From Pedobacter metabolipauper (GTDB lineage: Bacteria > Bacteroidota > Bacteroidia > Sphingobacteriales > Sphingobacteriaceae): 64,000 nt of DNA. A program made the position numbers and the translations under genes. Each line of letters opens with the position of its first letter. Position 1 is the stretch's first letter. Location: positions 1 to 64,000 of the forward strand of contig NZ_SNYC01000007.1 of the NCBI RefSeq assembly GCF_004362715.1. The letters are read 5' to 3'. The notes under the pieces were generated by a model. That model was not told the origin of the DNA and searched no databases. It was given only the letters and a program-made list of their open reading frames with translations. This document shows positions 35,222-43,408 of this stretch, one piece after another.

Positions 35222-35253
35222 AAAAATGGGCTGTTTTGCAGCCCATTTTTTTT
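35222..35253 (+). terminator. Bidirectional terminator after the TPR gene
   Basis: A perfect 12-bp stem pairs 35222-35233 with 35239-35250 around a 5-nt loop, then TTTATTT follows. The 5' arm starts with A-run, so it would also function for the convergent lipoprotein gene, whose stop codon begins at 35252. Confidence 0.9.
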
Positions 35254-35776
35254 ATTTAAACTTTCCGGTTATCGTATAAACCTTTGGGGAAAGCAGCCTG
35301 ATGTGCTGTGTTTTTTTAACGCGGTAGATACTATCTGCATAGTAAGTGAGACTATCTGTTGAGGTGTACAGGGAGTTGTTGTTTCTGATCAGGATATTGA
35401 AGCCTTTAACCTGCGTTCCTTTATAAAATACAGTCACCTTTTTTACGGGTACTTTTTCATGATCTGAAGTATAAACTTCCTGGCTGCCGTTTTTTTGAAC
35501 TTTAAAAAGGCCCTTCCAGGATGCTTTATTAAGATCTGCATCTGTAAAGGCACTCAATTCTCGCTTCCAGTCTTTGATGTTAACGGTTTTGGTTTCTGAA
35601 GCCGTATCGACCGCTACTGTTTTTGTGAACACTGGTTTTTTTAAGCTGAGCCGGGTAATCTCTTTATTAAAGTAGTCTTTAATGTCAAAATAATTATCCT
35701 TTTGCCTGACTTCTGCAGATGGATTGCAGCTGATACAAAACAAAAGGATAACCGGTATAGAAAGGATCCGCTTCAT
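35252..35776 (-). CDS. Putative lipoprotein of unknown function
   Basis: Unrecognised 174-residue protein. The hydrophobic leader ends LLFCISC-N, so C17 is a plausible lipidation cysteine although the -3 position (Cys) is not the classic Leu. The mature part is polar and strand-rich (VPVKKVTVFYKGTQVKGFNILIR). Its start overlaps the gpmI stop as TAATG, so it is coupled to gpmI translation. I see no functional link to glycolysis; such coupling may be incidental. Confidence 0.72.
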   Translation of the reverse strand: MKRILSIPVILLFCISCNPSAEVRQKDNYFDIKDYFNKEITRLSLKKPVFTKTVAVDTASETKTVNIKDWKRELSAFTDADLNKASWKGLFKVQKNGSQEVYTSDHEKVPVKKVTVFYKGTQVKGFNILIRNNNSLYTSTDSLTYYADSIYRVKKTQHIRLLSPKVYTITGKFK

Positions 35777-37296
35777 TATATCAGGCTGTTACCAGTCATG
35801 ATCTCTGGTTTTGGAATTCCCAATAGCTGTAAAACGGTTGGTGCAACATCGCCCAGTTTTCCATCGCGGATGCTGGTATAATCTGAGCCTACTAAAATAC
35901 AGGGAACCAGGTTGGTGGTATGGGCTGTATTTGCAGATCCATCATTGTTTACCATAAATTCAGAGTTGCCATGATCTGCCAGGATGATAAATGAGTATCC
36001 ATTTTCAAGTCCTTTATTTACCACGATCTCCGTGCAACTGTCTGCAGTTTCAACGGCTTTAACTACCGCATCAAAAACTCCGGTATGTCCTACCATATCC
36101 GGATTGGCAAAGTTCAGACATACAAAATCCGGCCAGCCTGATTCGAGTTCTTTGACAATGGCTTCCGTGATCCCTGCGGCGCTCATTTCTGGCTGCAGGT
36201 CATACGTTGCCACTTTAGGTGAAGGGACAAGGATCCTTTTTTCATTTTTAAATTCCTGCTCCCTGCCTCCGGAGAAAAAGAAGGTAACGTGCGGATATTT
36301 TTCCGTTTCAGCAATCCTGATTTGATTTTTGTTATGGCTTTCCAATACTTCGCCCAGTGTTTGTGAAAGGTCGTCTTTGGTAAATACGACCTTTACATCT
36401 TTGAAGTTTTCATCATAGGTCGTCATTGTCACATAGTACAAGGGCATTTTATGCATATCAAACTCAGGATAATCCTCCTGGGTTAGTACGGCCGTAATTT
36501 CCCTTCCCCTGTCTGTTCTGTAGTTGAAGCAGATGACCACATCTCCGGGCTGTATGGTTGCGGTTGGTGTACCATCGGGTTTGGTTACTACGATGGGTTT
36601 AATGAACTCATCTGTAATTCCATCGTGATAAGATTGTTCTATTGCGGCAATGGGATCGCTTACAGCTTGTCCAGTGCCTTTTGTTAATAAGTCGTAGGCC
36701 AGCTTAACCCGTTCCCATCTTTTGTCCCTGTCCATGGCATAATAGCGGCCAATTAAACTGGCTATCTTTGCGGAAGAATTTTCCAGATGGTGATTCAGGT
36801 CTTTGGTAAAATTAAGGCCAGAATTGGGGTCTGTATCGCGTCCGTCTAAAAAAGCATGGATAAACACATCCTTCAAGCCTTGTTCGTCTGCAGCGTCGCA
36901 TAATGCCTTTAAATGATTAATATGAGCATGTACACCTCCGTCAGACACAAGTCCGATAAAGTGAACCGGTTTGTTATTGGCTTTTGCGTAATCGAAAGCG
37001 TCCAGCAATGTTTTATTTTCGTGAAGGGAATGGTCACTTATTGCTTTGTTAATTCTTCCAAGCTCCTGGTAAACGACACGTCCGGCACCCAGGTTCATAT
37101 GTCCAACTTCTGAATTTCCCATCTGTCCTACCGGTAAACCTACGGCCTCACCGGAAGCTTCCAATTTTGAATTGGGATACTTTAGTAACAGAGAATCAAA
37201 GAATGGCGTATTTGCGGCATAAGCTGCATCAGATTTGTCTTTCTTTCCATAACCCCATCCATCAAGGATCAGTAGTACTACTTTCTTATTGCTCAT
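35776..37296 (-). CDS. gpmI: Cofactor-independent phosphoglycerate mutase
   Basis: Interconverts 3- and 2-phosphoglycerate in glycolysis, using two manganese ions. The 506-residue protein has the metal/nucleophile motifs of the family: LILDGWGYG near 9-17, catalytic S62 in MGNSEVGHMNLG, DGRDTDP, YYAMDRDKRWER and the C-terminal LADHGNSE and TAHTTNLVP. An exact -7 box lies 35 nt upstream. Confidence 0.96.
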   Translation of the reverse strand: MSNKKVVLLILDGWGYGKKDKSDAAYAANTPFFDSLLLKYPNSKLEASGEAVGLPVGQMGNSEVGHMNLGAGRVVYQELGRINKAISDHSLHENKTLLDAFDYAKANNKPVHFIGLVSDGGVHAHINHLKALCDAADEQGLKDVFIHAFLDGRDTDPNSGLNFTKDLNHHLENSSAKIASLIGRYYAMDRDKRWERVKLAYDLLTKGTGQAVSDPIAAIEQSYHDGITDEFIKPIVVTKPDGTPTATIQPGDVVICFNYRTDRGREITAVLTQEDYPEFDMHKMPLYYVTMTTYDENFKDVKVVFTKDDLSQTLGEVLESHNKNQIRIAETEKYPHVTFFFSGGREQEFKNEKRILVPSPKVATYDLQPEMSAAGITEAIVKELESGWPDFVCLNFANPDMVGHTGVFDAVVKAVETADSCTEIVVNKGLENGYSFIILADHGNSEFMVNNDGSANTAHTTNLVPCILVGSDYTSIRDGKLGDVAPTVLQLLGIPKPEIMTGNSLI

Positions 37297-37330
37297 TATC
37301 TGCTAAATTTTTTACGTCGACTGTACCTGG

Positions 37331-37338
37331 CAAATATA
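37331..37338 (-). promoter_or_regulatory. Putative -7 promoter box for gpmI
   Basis: On the minus strand TATATTTG, an exact TAnnTTTG match, 34 nt before the gpmI ATG at 37296. Confidence 0.45.
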
Positions 37339-37429
37339 AGTCTATTGCTGATTTTTTTTAAAGCAATTTGATTTTTATGATGTATTAGTGGCATAATTTG
37401 TGTGCGAATGAAATAATTAGCTATATAAG

Positions 37430-37825
37430 ATGATGAAGCCCTTACTCTCTATATTTATTTTTTTTATCCAATTTTCGTCTTTAAATGCGGTTGAAGCTGA
37501 TATAATCGATGATTTATCCGGGTATTTTAAATCGGGAAATTCAAAAGACATCGCTTCAAACTTTTCAGCTTCTGTAGACTTAATCATAATTGACGAAGAA
37601 GATGTTTATTCTAAAGCACAGGCTGAACAGATCTTAAGAAGTTTTTTTATTAAATACCCGCCTGTAAAATCATCTGTTATCCACCGTTTAAATACCAACC
37701 CAAATTACCGTTATGGGGCGCTTTCGCTGGTAACCAAGAATGGTACATTCAGAGTGTCTATCACCCTGAAAAAGACAGGAAGTACATTTTTTATCACAGA
37801 ATTGAGAATAGAGGCTGAGAAATAG
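37430..37825 (+). CDS. DUF4783-family exported protein
   Basis: Exported protein of 131 residues with a signal peptide (about 1-19) and an NTF2/Cif-like fold expected from the pattern DIIDDLSGYFKSGNSKDIASNF...QAEQILRSFFIKYPP. This matches DUF4783, a Bacteroidota family of unknown function commonly found just upstream of nadC, as here (36 nt). Divergent from gpmI. The link with NAD synthesis is positional only. Confidence 0.82.
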   Translation: MMKPLLSIFIFFIQFSSLNAVEADIIDDLSGYFKSGNSKDIASNFSASVDLIIIDEEDVYSKAQAEQILRSFFIKYPPVKSSVIHRLNTNPNYRYGALSLVTKNGTFRVSITLKKTGSTFFITELRIEAEK

Positions 37826-37861
37826 TAGTAAAAATGCTATTTTTGGGTTTAAATTTAAGTT

Positions 37862-38704
37862 TTGGATAAGCAAATCGTAGATCAATTTATAAAGAATGCT
37901 ATAGCTGAAGACTTGGGTGACGGTGATCATACCTCACTTTCAACGATACCGGCCGATGCTCAGGGTAAAGCGAAATTGTTAATAAAGGAACCCGGGATTA
38001 TTGCTGGAGTAGCATTGGCACTGGAAATATTTAACCAGGTAGATGCTTCACTTACCGTAGAAGTTTTGATAAATGATGGCGCTGAGGTTAAATATGGCGA
38101 TATTGCATTGACGGTATCCGGTAGTACACATTCCATTTTGCTTGCTGAAAGATTGGTGCTTAACTGTATGCAGCGCATGAGCGGTATAGCGACTACTACC
38201 CATCGAATTGTAAAACTTCTGGAGCCATATACCACTAAAATATTAGATACCCGTAAAACAACCCCTGGCTTAAGATACCTGGAGAAATGGGCTGTTCGTA
38301 TTGGCGGCGGGGTAAACCACCGTATTGGATTATATGATATGATCTTAATCAAGGATAATCACGTAGATTATGCTGGCGGTATTGCTTCAGCAATCCAATC
38401 TGCAAACTCCTATTTGAAAGAAAAGGGTAAAGAACTGCAGATCGAGATTGAAGTGAGAAACCTTGAAGAGCTCAATGAGGTGCTTGAACAAAAAGGTGTG
38501 GACAGGATTATGCTGGATAATTTTAATTTTACTGATTTAAAGAAGGCTGTTCAGCTGATTGATCACCGCTTTCTAACTGAGGCTTCAGGAGGGATCACCG
38601 AACAGAATGTTACTGAATATGCCGCTTGTGGGGTTGATTTTATTTCTATGGGTGCGTTAACGCATTCTGTAAAGAGTTTAGACATGAGTTTAAAAGCCTT
38701 TTAG
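37862..38704 (+). CDS. nadC: Nicotinate-nucleotide pyrophosphorylase (carboxylating)
   Basis: Converts quinolinate and PRPP to nicotinate mononucleotide in de novo NAD synthesis. The 280 residues have the QPRTase signatures: NCMQRMSGIATTT, ILDTRKTTPGLR, GGGVNHRIGLYDMILIKDNH and the C-terminal barrel IEVEVRNLEE...MLDNF with ASGGI. The start is a TTG at 37862: an in-frame stop TAA lies two codons upstream and no ATG fits. Begins a tight run nadC-plsY-M48 peptidase (gaps of 3 and 7 nt). Confidence 0.95.
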   Translation: MDKQIVDQFIKNAIAEDLGDGDHTSLSTIPADAQGKAKLLIKEPGIIAGVALALEIFNQVDASLTVEVLINDGAEVKYGDIALTVSGSTHSILLAERLVLNCMQRMSGIATTTHRIVKLLEPYTTKILDTRKTTPGLRYLEKWAVRIGGGVNHRIGLYDMILIKDNHVDYAGGIASAIQSANSYLKEKGKELQIEIEVRNLEELNEVLEQKGVDRIMLDNFNFTDLKKAVQLIDHRFLTEASGGITEQNVTEYAACGVDFISMGALTHSVKSLDMSLKAF

Positions 38705-38707
38705 GTT

Positions 38708-39358
38708 ATGATTTCGATCTATTCTATCTCCGCCGTTATTCTTGCCTACCTGTTTGGGTCTATACCTACCGCGGTTTGGCTTGGGCAGGCGTTTTATGGC
38801 GTTGATGTACGTGAATATGGCAGCGGTAATGCAGGGGCAACCAATACATTCCGGGTATTGGGTAAAAAAGCAGGCATTGCAGTCATGACCATTGATATTG
38901 CAAAAGGATATACCGCAACCAAACTTGCCTACTTTATAGGTCTGTCTGTTACCGGACCACAACACTCCTCACAATTTATTAATTATGAACTTGCATTAGG
39001 TGTTACCGCTGTTATGGGACATTTATTTCCAATATTTGCAGGCTTTAGGGGAGGAAAAGGAGTAGCCACTCTTTTTGGAATGATTTTGGCAGTTAACCCA
39101 TCAGCAGCTATGCTTTGTGTTCTTGTCTTTGTTGTTGTATTGTTGGCTACCAACTACGTTTCCCTAAGCTCTATATGTGCAGGTTTTACCTTCCCGTTAA
39201 GTGTGGTATTCGTACTTCAGTCATCAGTAAAATCTGAAGTTCTTTATGGGATGTGTGTTTGTGTCTTAATTCTCATTACGCATCAAAAGAACCTGGAAAG
39301 ACTACTCAAAGGAAAAGAATCAAAAGTTTATCTGTTTAAAAAACAAATAACTAAATAA
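38708..39358 (+). CDS. plsY: Glycerol-3-phosphate acyltransferase PlsY
   Basis: Integral membrane enzyme that transfers the acyl group from acyl phosphate to glycerol-3-phosphate, starting phospholipid synthesis. 216 residues with about five to six membrane helices and the three PlsY motifs: FGSIPTAVWLG, GSGNAGATNTFRVLGKKAG and GHLFPIFAGFRGGKGVAT. It starts 3 nt after nadC and 7 nt before the M48 peptidase gene. Confidence 0.95.
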   Translation: MISIYSISAVILAYLFGSIPTAVWLGQAFYGVDVREYGSGNAGATNTFRVLGKKAGIAVMTIDIAKGYTATKLAYFIGLSVTGPQHSSQFINYELALGVTAVMGHLFPIFAGFRGGKGVATLFGMILAVNPSAAMLCVLVFVVVLLATNYVSLSSICAGFTFPLSVVFVLQSSVKSEVLYGMCVCVLILITHQKNLERLLKGKESKVYLFKKQITK

Positions 39359-39365
39359 TTATCTG

Positions 39366-40193
39366 ATGAATAAGTTAAAATTGATGGGTATTGCCGCAGT
39401 AGTAATGCTGGCCTACGCATGTTCAACCGTACCGCTTTCCGGCAGGAACCGGGTTAGTTTTGTAAGTGAAACTGAAATGCAGTCTGCTGCTGCACAGAGC
39501 TATACTGCACTTTTAAAAGATCCACAGACTAAAGTTTTAAATAATGCCGATGCCGTAAGGGTTAAAAGGATAGGGCAAAAAATTGCTGCTGCTGTTACCA
39601 GTTACATGAATGCAAATGGTTATGGTTCACAGATCCAGGGTTTTAGCTGGGAGTTTAACCTGATCGACAGTAAAGAGGTAAATGCCTGGTGTATGCCGGG
39701 TGGTAAAGTAGCTGTTTATTCGGGAATCCTTCCGGTTACGAAGGACGACGCGGGACTGGCTACGGTTATGGGACATGAAATTGCGCATGCTGTTGCCCAG
39801 CACTCTTCAGAGCGTGCCTCAAAGGCGGCTGTTGCTGAAGGGATAGGTAGCTTGATCGGTGCTGCTACTGCTAGTAAATCTGCTACCACACAGGCCGTAA
39901 TTAACCAGGTTTATGGAATTGGTGCCCAGGCAGGTGTGCTGTTGCCCAATTCAAGAACCCAGGAACTTGAAGCCGACCATCTTGGACTGATCTTTATGTC
40001 TATGGCCGGATATAACCCAACCAATGCGGTTAGCTTTTGGCAGCGCATGGCTTCTGCCAGCCAGGGATCACAAAAACCACCTGAATTTTTAAGCACGCAC
40101 CCCGCTGATGGAACGCGGATTGCACAAATTCAGAAAGACTTGCCTGAAGCACAAAGATATTATAACTCTACTACAGGAAAACCTGTAAAATAA
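39366..40193 (+). CDS. M48-family lipoprotein metallopeptidase
   Basis: Predicted periplasmic zinc metallopeptidase anchored as a lipoprotein (LAYAC, C19). The 275 residues contain HEIAH at 137-141 and the downstream zinc-ligand motif ELEADHLGL. Similar to the LoiP/BepA/Oma1-type M48 peptidases that perform quality control of membrane proteins. It closes the nadC-plsY cluster; its terminator lies within the coding end of convergent pabB. Substrate unknown. Confidence 0.9.
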   Translation: MNKLKLMGIAAVVMLAYACSTVPLSGRNRVSFVSETEMQSAAAQSYTALLKDPQTKVLNNADAVRVKRIGQKIAAAVTSYMNANGYGSQIQGFSWEFNLIDSKEVNAWCMPGGKVAVYSGILPVTKDDAGLATVMGHEIAHAVAQHSSERASKAAVAEGIGSLIGAATASKSATTQAVINQVYGIGAQAGVLLPNSRTQELEADHLGLIFMSMAGYNPTNAVSFWQRMASASQGSQKPPEFLSTHPADGTRIAQIQKDLPEAQRYYNSTTGKPVK

Positions 40194-40196
40194 GGA

Positions 40197-41465
40197 TTAA
40201 GAGGGCTGCTTATGCGGCCCTTTTAATGTTTTAATGATTGGAGACGCTTTCAATAAGCATTCTTCATATTCGTTCTCGGCCACACAGGCATAGGTAATGG
40301 CCCCGCCTACCTGAAATGATAAGTACTTTGATGCAGACTGATATAGGATGCTCCTGATAATGACGTTGAAATCAAAGTTTCCTGAAGGTGCCAGGTATCC
40401 AAGAGCACCGGAATATGCTCCCCGTTTGCTGCTTTCATACTGTTCAATCAGGTTCATTGCTTTAATTTTTGGTGCCCCGGTCATAGAGCCCATGGGGAAA
40501 CTATTTTTAATGGCATCGATAAAGTGTATGCCGGGATCAAGCCGGGAACTGATCGTAGAGATCATCTGGTAAACCTGTGGAAAACCATAAATGCCGAAAA
40601 GCTCTTCTACTTTTACACTTCCCTTTGCTGCCGTTTTTGTGAGGTCATTCCTTACGAGGTCTACGATCATTACATTTTCTGCCTGTTCCTTGGCATCTTT
40701 TTTTAAGTTTGCCCTGATGACACGGTCTTCCTGTTCGTTTGTACTTCTCCTTGCCGTTCCTTTTATAGGCTGCGAAATTAGCTGATCGCCAATCTTTCTC
40801 AGATATCTTTCCGGACTGGCGGATAAGATGTACTGCTCATTGATTTTGAAGAATCCTGAAAATGGGGTAGGGGATAATTCGTTCAATTTATGATAAACGG
40901 CTAGTGGGTCGATCTCTGCATGTTCTGCAAAAAATTCCTGGCAAAAATTAACTTCATAGATGTCGCCTTGAACAATATGCTGCTTTAGCTTATTGATGGT
41001 ATCCAGATAATCTTCTTTTGAGATCCTGCTCTGGATAGAAATGTCCTGGCTAACTGTTTCTTTTAAGCGGGTATTTGTAATCAATTCCAATATACTGGAA
41101 TCTCCAATGATGATCTCCAGTTCTCCATTCCTGATCACGATCAGGTATTTGGGGATAAAGAAATAAAGGTCTGGAAATAAGAGGCGGTCAGGGTTGGAGG
41201 AGCTGAGGCTTTCCACTTCGTTTTTAAGGTCATAGCTAAGCAGGCCGAACATCCAGTTCTTATGGCGCTCATAAAAAGACTTTAGTGCTTCAAAGGCAGA
41301 TCCGGTTTCTGCATGAATGGATTGATCTGCACCTACAGCAAGCATGAAATCAAATTCGCCGTAAGCATCGGCGTAATGATTTGAATCCAAACAACAGCAA
41401 ACGTCAAACGTATTTGCCCATTGTAAAGCCTGCTGTTTAAAAACGTGTAAATCCTGAACTTTCAT
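40197..41465 (-). CDS. pabB: Aminodeoxychorismate synthase component I
   Basis: Converts chorismate plus ammonia to 4-amino-4-deoxychorismate for folate. From ATG 41465 it is 422 residues. The key lysine that separates PabB from TrpE is present: QPIKGTARRS (Lys near 233), where TrpE has PIAGT. Other chorismate-enzyme motifs follow: MIVDLVRNDL, GSMTGAPKIKAM and GAYSGALGY. A TTG four codons upstream is possible but lies in the -7 box. No pabA-like glutamine amidotransferase is adjacent. Confidence 0.93.
   Translation of the reverse strand: MKVQDLHVFKQQALQWANTFDVCCCLDSNHYADAYGEFDFMLAVGADQSIHAETGSAFEALKSFYERHKNWMFGLLSYDLKNEVESLSSSNPDRLLFPDLYFFIPKYLIVIRNGELEIIIGDSSILELITNTRLKETVSQDISIQSRISKEDYLDTINKLKQHIVQGDIYEVNFCQEFFAEHAEIDPLAVYHKLNELSPTPFSGFFKINEQYILSASPERYLRKIGDQLISQPIKGTARRSTNEQEDRVIRANLKKDAKEQAENVMIVDLVRNDLTKTAAKGSVKVEELFGIYGFPQVYQMISTISSRLDPGIHFIDAIKNSFPMGSMTGAPKIKAMNLIEQYESSKRGAYSGALGYLAPSGNFDFNVIIRSILYQSASKYLSFQVGGAITYACVAENEYEECLLKASPIIKTLKGPHKQPS
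40202..40224 (+). terminator. Terminator of the M48 gene inside the pabB coding end
   Basis: AGGGCTGC (40202-40209) pairs with GCGGCCCT (40214-40221), one G-U, around TTAT, followed by TTTT. The gap between the two stop codons is only 3 nt, so the hairpin is encoded within the last codons of pabB on the other strand. Confidence 0.7.
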
Positions 41466-41474
41466 CTTGCCTGG

Positions 41475-41482
41475 CAAATGTA
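41475..41482 (-). promoter_or_regulatory. Putative -7 promoter box for pabB
   Basis: On the minus strand TACATTTG, an exact TAnnTTTG match, 9 nt before the ATG at 41465. The predicted 5' leader would be only a few nucleotides. Confidence 0.45.
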
Positions 41483-41495
41483 AAAAATAGTATGT

Positions 41496-41530
41496 AAAAC
41501 AAAAGGCGGCAAATAGCCGCCTTTTGTTTT
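41496..41530 (-). terminator. purA terminator
   Basis: A perfect 15-bp stem pairs 41496-41510 with 41516-41530 around AAATA, with GC-rich core GGCGGC/GCCGCC and a T-rich arm TTTTGTTTT on the minus strand. It lies 13 nt after the purA stop codon and before the pabB promoter. Confidence 0.92.
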
Positions 41531-41543
41531 AACCGGATGTGAT

Positions 41544-42821
41544 CTAGTTTAAGATCAGGGTCTGAACACGGTCTGGTCCTACAGAAAGGTACTTAACCGG
41601 AACTTCAAGCTCTTTTTCTAAGAACGCGATGTAATTAGAAAGTTGTGCAGGTATTTCTTCTACTTTATTTACTTTAGTTACATCTGTTTTCCATCCTTCA
41701 ATGGCTTTTAAAACCGGAACTGGCTTTACAGAGATAATATCATACGGCATATAGTCAATGGTTTCTCCATTGTGCTCATAATGGGTACAGGCGTATATGG
41801 TATCAAAGCCATCTAATACGTCTGCTTTCATCATGATCAAATCGGTGACCCCATTGAGCATGATCGCATATTTAAGGGCAGGCAGGTCTATCCAGCCGCA
41901 TCTGCGGGCACGTCCTGTAGTTGCACCAAACTCATGGCCGATCTGACGCAGGTTCTCACCAACTTCATTGTCAAGTTCAGTAGGGAAAGGGCCGCCGCCA
42001 ACACGTGTGCAATAGGCTTTAAAGATTCCAAAAACGCTACCAATCTTATTTGGGGCAATCCCCAAGCCTGTGCATGCACCGGCAGTAGTGGTATTGGAAG
42101 AGGTAACAAACGGATAGGATCCAAAATCAACATCCAGCAAGGTTCCTTGTGCGCCTTCTGCAAGAACGGTTTTTCCTTCTTTCAGGTAACCATTTACAAA
42201 ATGCTCACTGTCTACATGTGGAATAGACTTGATAAATTCAATGGCTTCAAAAAATGCAGCTTCTTTTTCAGCAAGATCGTATTCAAATTTATAGTGGGAA
42301 AGCATTTCTTTATGCTTTTCAACCAGCTTATTATACCGTTCTTTAAAGTCAGGAAGGGTGGTGTCACCAATCCTTAAACCATTACGGCCGGTTTTATCCA
42401 TATAAGTTGGTCCGATACCTTTCAGTGTAGATCCAATTTTATCCTTACCCATTTTTTGTTCGTTAGCGGCATCAAGCAGCTGGTGGGTAGGTAAAATTAA
42501 ATGTGCCTTACGTGCAATGACCAATTTGCCTTTTGCGATTGGGTCATGACCAGCTGTTTTAAGGTTGTCTAACTCTCTTTTTAGAATGATGGGATCTATA
42601 ACCACACCATTTCCTATTAAATTCATTGTTTTTTCATTAAAAATACCGGATGGTATGGTATTTAAAACGAACTTTTTGCCATCAAACTCTAAAGTATGTC
42701 CAGCATTCGGACCGCCTTGAAAACGAGCTATCAAATCATATTGCGGACTTAATACATCAACAATTTTTCCTTTGCCTTCATCGCCCCATTGCAGGCCCAG
42801 AAGCACGTCTACTTGCGTCAT
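41544..42821 (-). CDS. purA: Adenylosuccinate synthetase
   Basis: GTP-dependent conversion of IMP and aspartate to adenylosuccinate, first committed step to AMP. 425 residues with the N-terminal GLQWGDEGKGKIVD motif (10-23), GNGVVIDP, GIGPTYMDKTGRNGLRIGD, and GRARRCGWIDLPALKYA. Length and motifs are typical. It is 39 nt from fur on the same strand. Confidence 0.97.
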   Translation of the reverse strand: MTQVDVLLGLQWGDEGKGKIVDVLSPQYDLIARFQGGPNAGHTLEFDGKKFVLNTIPSGIFNEKTMNLIGNGVVIDPIILKRELDNLKTAGHDPIAKGKLVIARKAHLILPTHQLLDAANEQKMGKDKIGSTLKGIGPTYMDKTGRNGLRIGDTTLPDFKERYNKLVEKHKEMLSHYKFEYDLAEKEAAFFEAIEFIKSIPHVDSEHFVNGYLKEGKTVLAEGAQGTLLDVDFGSYPFVTSSNTTTAGACTGLGIAPNKIGSVFGIFKAYCTRVGGGPFPTELDNEVGENLRQIGHEFGATTGRARRCGWIDLPALKYAIMLNGVTDLIMMKADVLDGFDTIYACTHYEHNGETIDYMPYDIISVKPVPVLKAIEGWKTDVTKVNKVEEIPAQLSNYIAFLEKELEVPVKYLSVGPDRVQTLILN

Positions 42822-42860
42822 TATTTAAATTTAAAACTAGAAATATTATAATTGGATATT

Positions 42861-43346
42861 TTAACTTGCATGTTTAATGTTTGCATTGTTCATGGCTGCT
42901 TTAGCCGAGCAATCAAAACAAACGCCATAAAGGTTTAGAGAGTGGTGTTTGATCTCAAATTTTAACAGATCACCAACCATACTCTGAATTTGATGAACGC
43001 GTGGGTCGCAGAATTCTACTACCTTACCGCAGTCAATACAGATGATGTGGTCATGCTGATGATAGCCATATGATTTTTCAAACTGTGCCATGTTCTTGCC
43101 AAACTGGTGTTTGGTAACCAGATCGCATGAAACCAAAAGCTCTAATGTATTGTATACGGTAGCCCTGCTTACGCGGTACTTTTGATTTTTCATATGGATA
43201 TAGAGGGTCTCTACATCAAAGTGATCGTCTCTGGAATATATTTCTTCCAGGATCGCAAAACGCTCAGGTGTTTTTCTTAGATTTTTATTTTCGAGATAGG
43301 CTTCGAATATTTTTCTTACCAACTCGCTGTTGTGGTTTGTAGACAT
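42861..43346 (-). CDS. fur: Fur-family metal/peroxide regulator
   Basis: Fur/PerR-type winged-helix repressor sensing iron, zinc or peroxide. 161 residues with the DNA-binding half (LRKTPERFAILEEIY...SRATVYNTLELLV), the metal motif YHQHDHIIC (95-103), and two CxxC pairs at C103/C106 and C143/C146 likely binding structural zinc. Which metal it senses cannot be decided. Its start is preceded by AAAGGAG, rare in this phylum, directly next to the -7 box. Confidence 0.9.
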   Translation of the reverse strand: MSTNHNSELVRKIFEAYLENKNLRKTPERFAILEEIYSRDDHFDVETLYIHMKNQKYRVSRATVYNTLELLVSCDLVTKHQFGKNMAQFEKSYGYHQHDHIICIDCGKVVEFCDPRVHQIQSMVGDLLKFEIKHHSLNLYGVCFDCSAKAAMNNANIKHAS

Positions 43347-43355
43347 AGTTTTTAA

Positions 43356-43370
43356 CTCCTTTCAAAGGTA
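43356..43370 (-). promoter_or_regulatory. fur -7 box fused to a Shine-Dalgarno-like motif
   Basis: On the minus strand TACCTTTG (43363-43370, exact TAnnTTTG) is followed without a gap by AAAGGAG (43356-43362), then 9 nt to the ATG at 43346. If transcription starts a few bases after the -7 box, the purine motif would sit at or across the mRNA 5' end. Confidence 0.45.
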
Positions 43371-43408
43371 TTAATTTTTATATAAAACGCTAATGATTTA
43401 TTCGCAAT

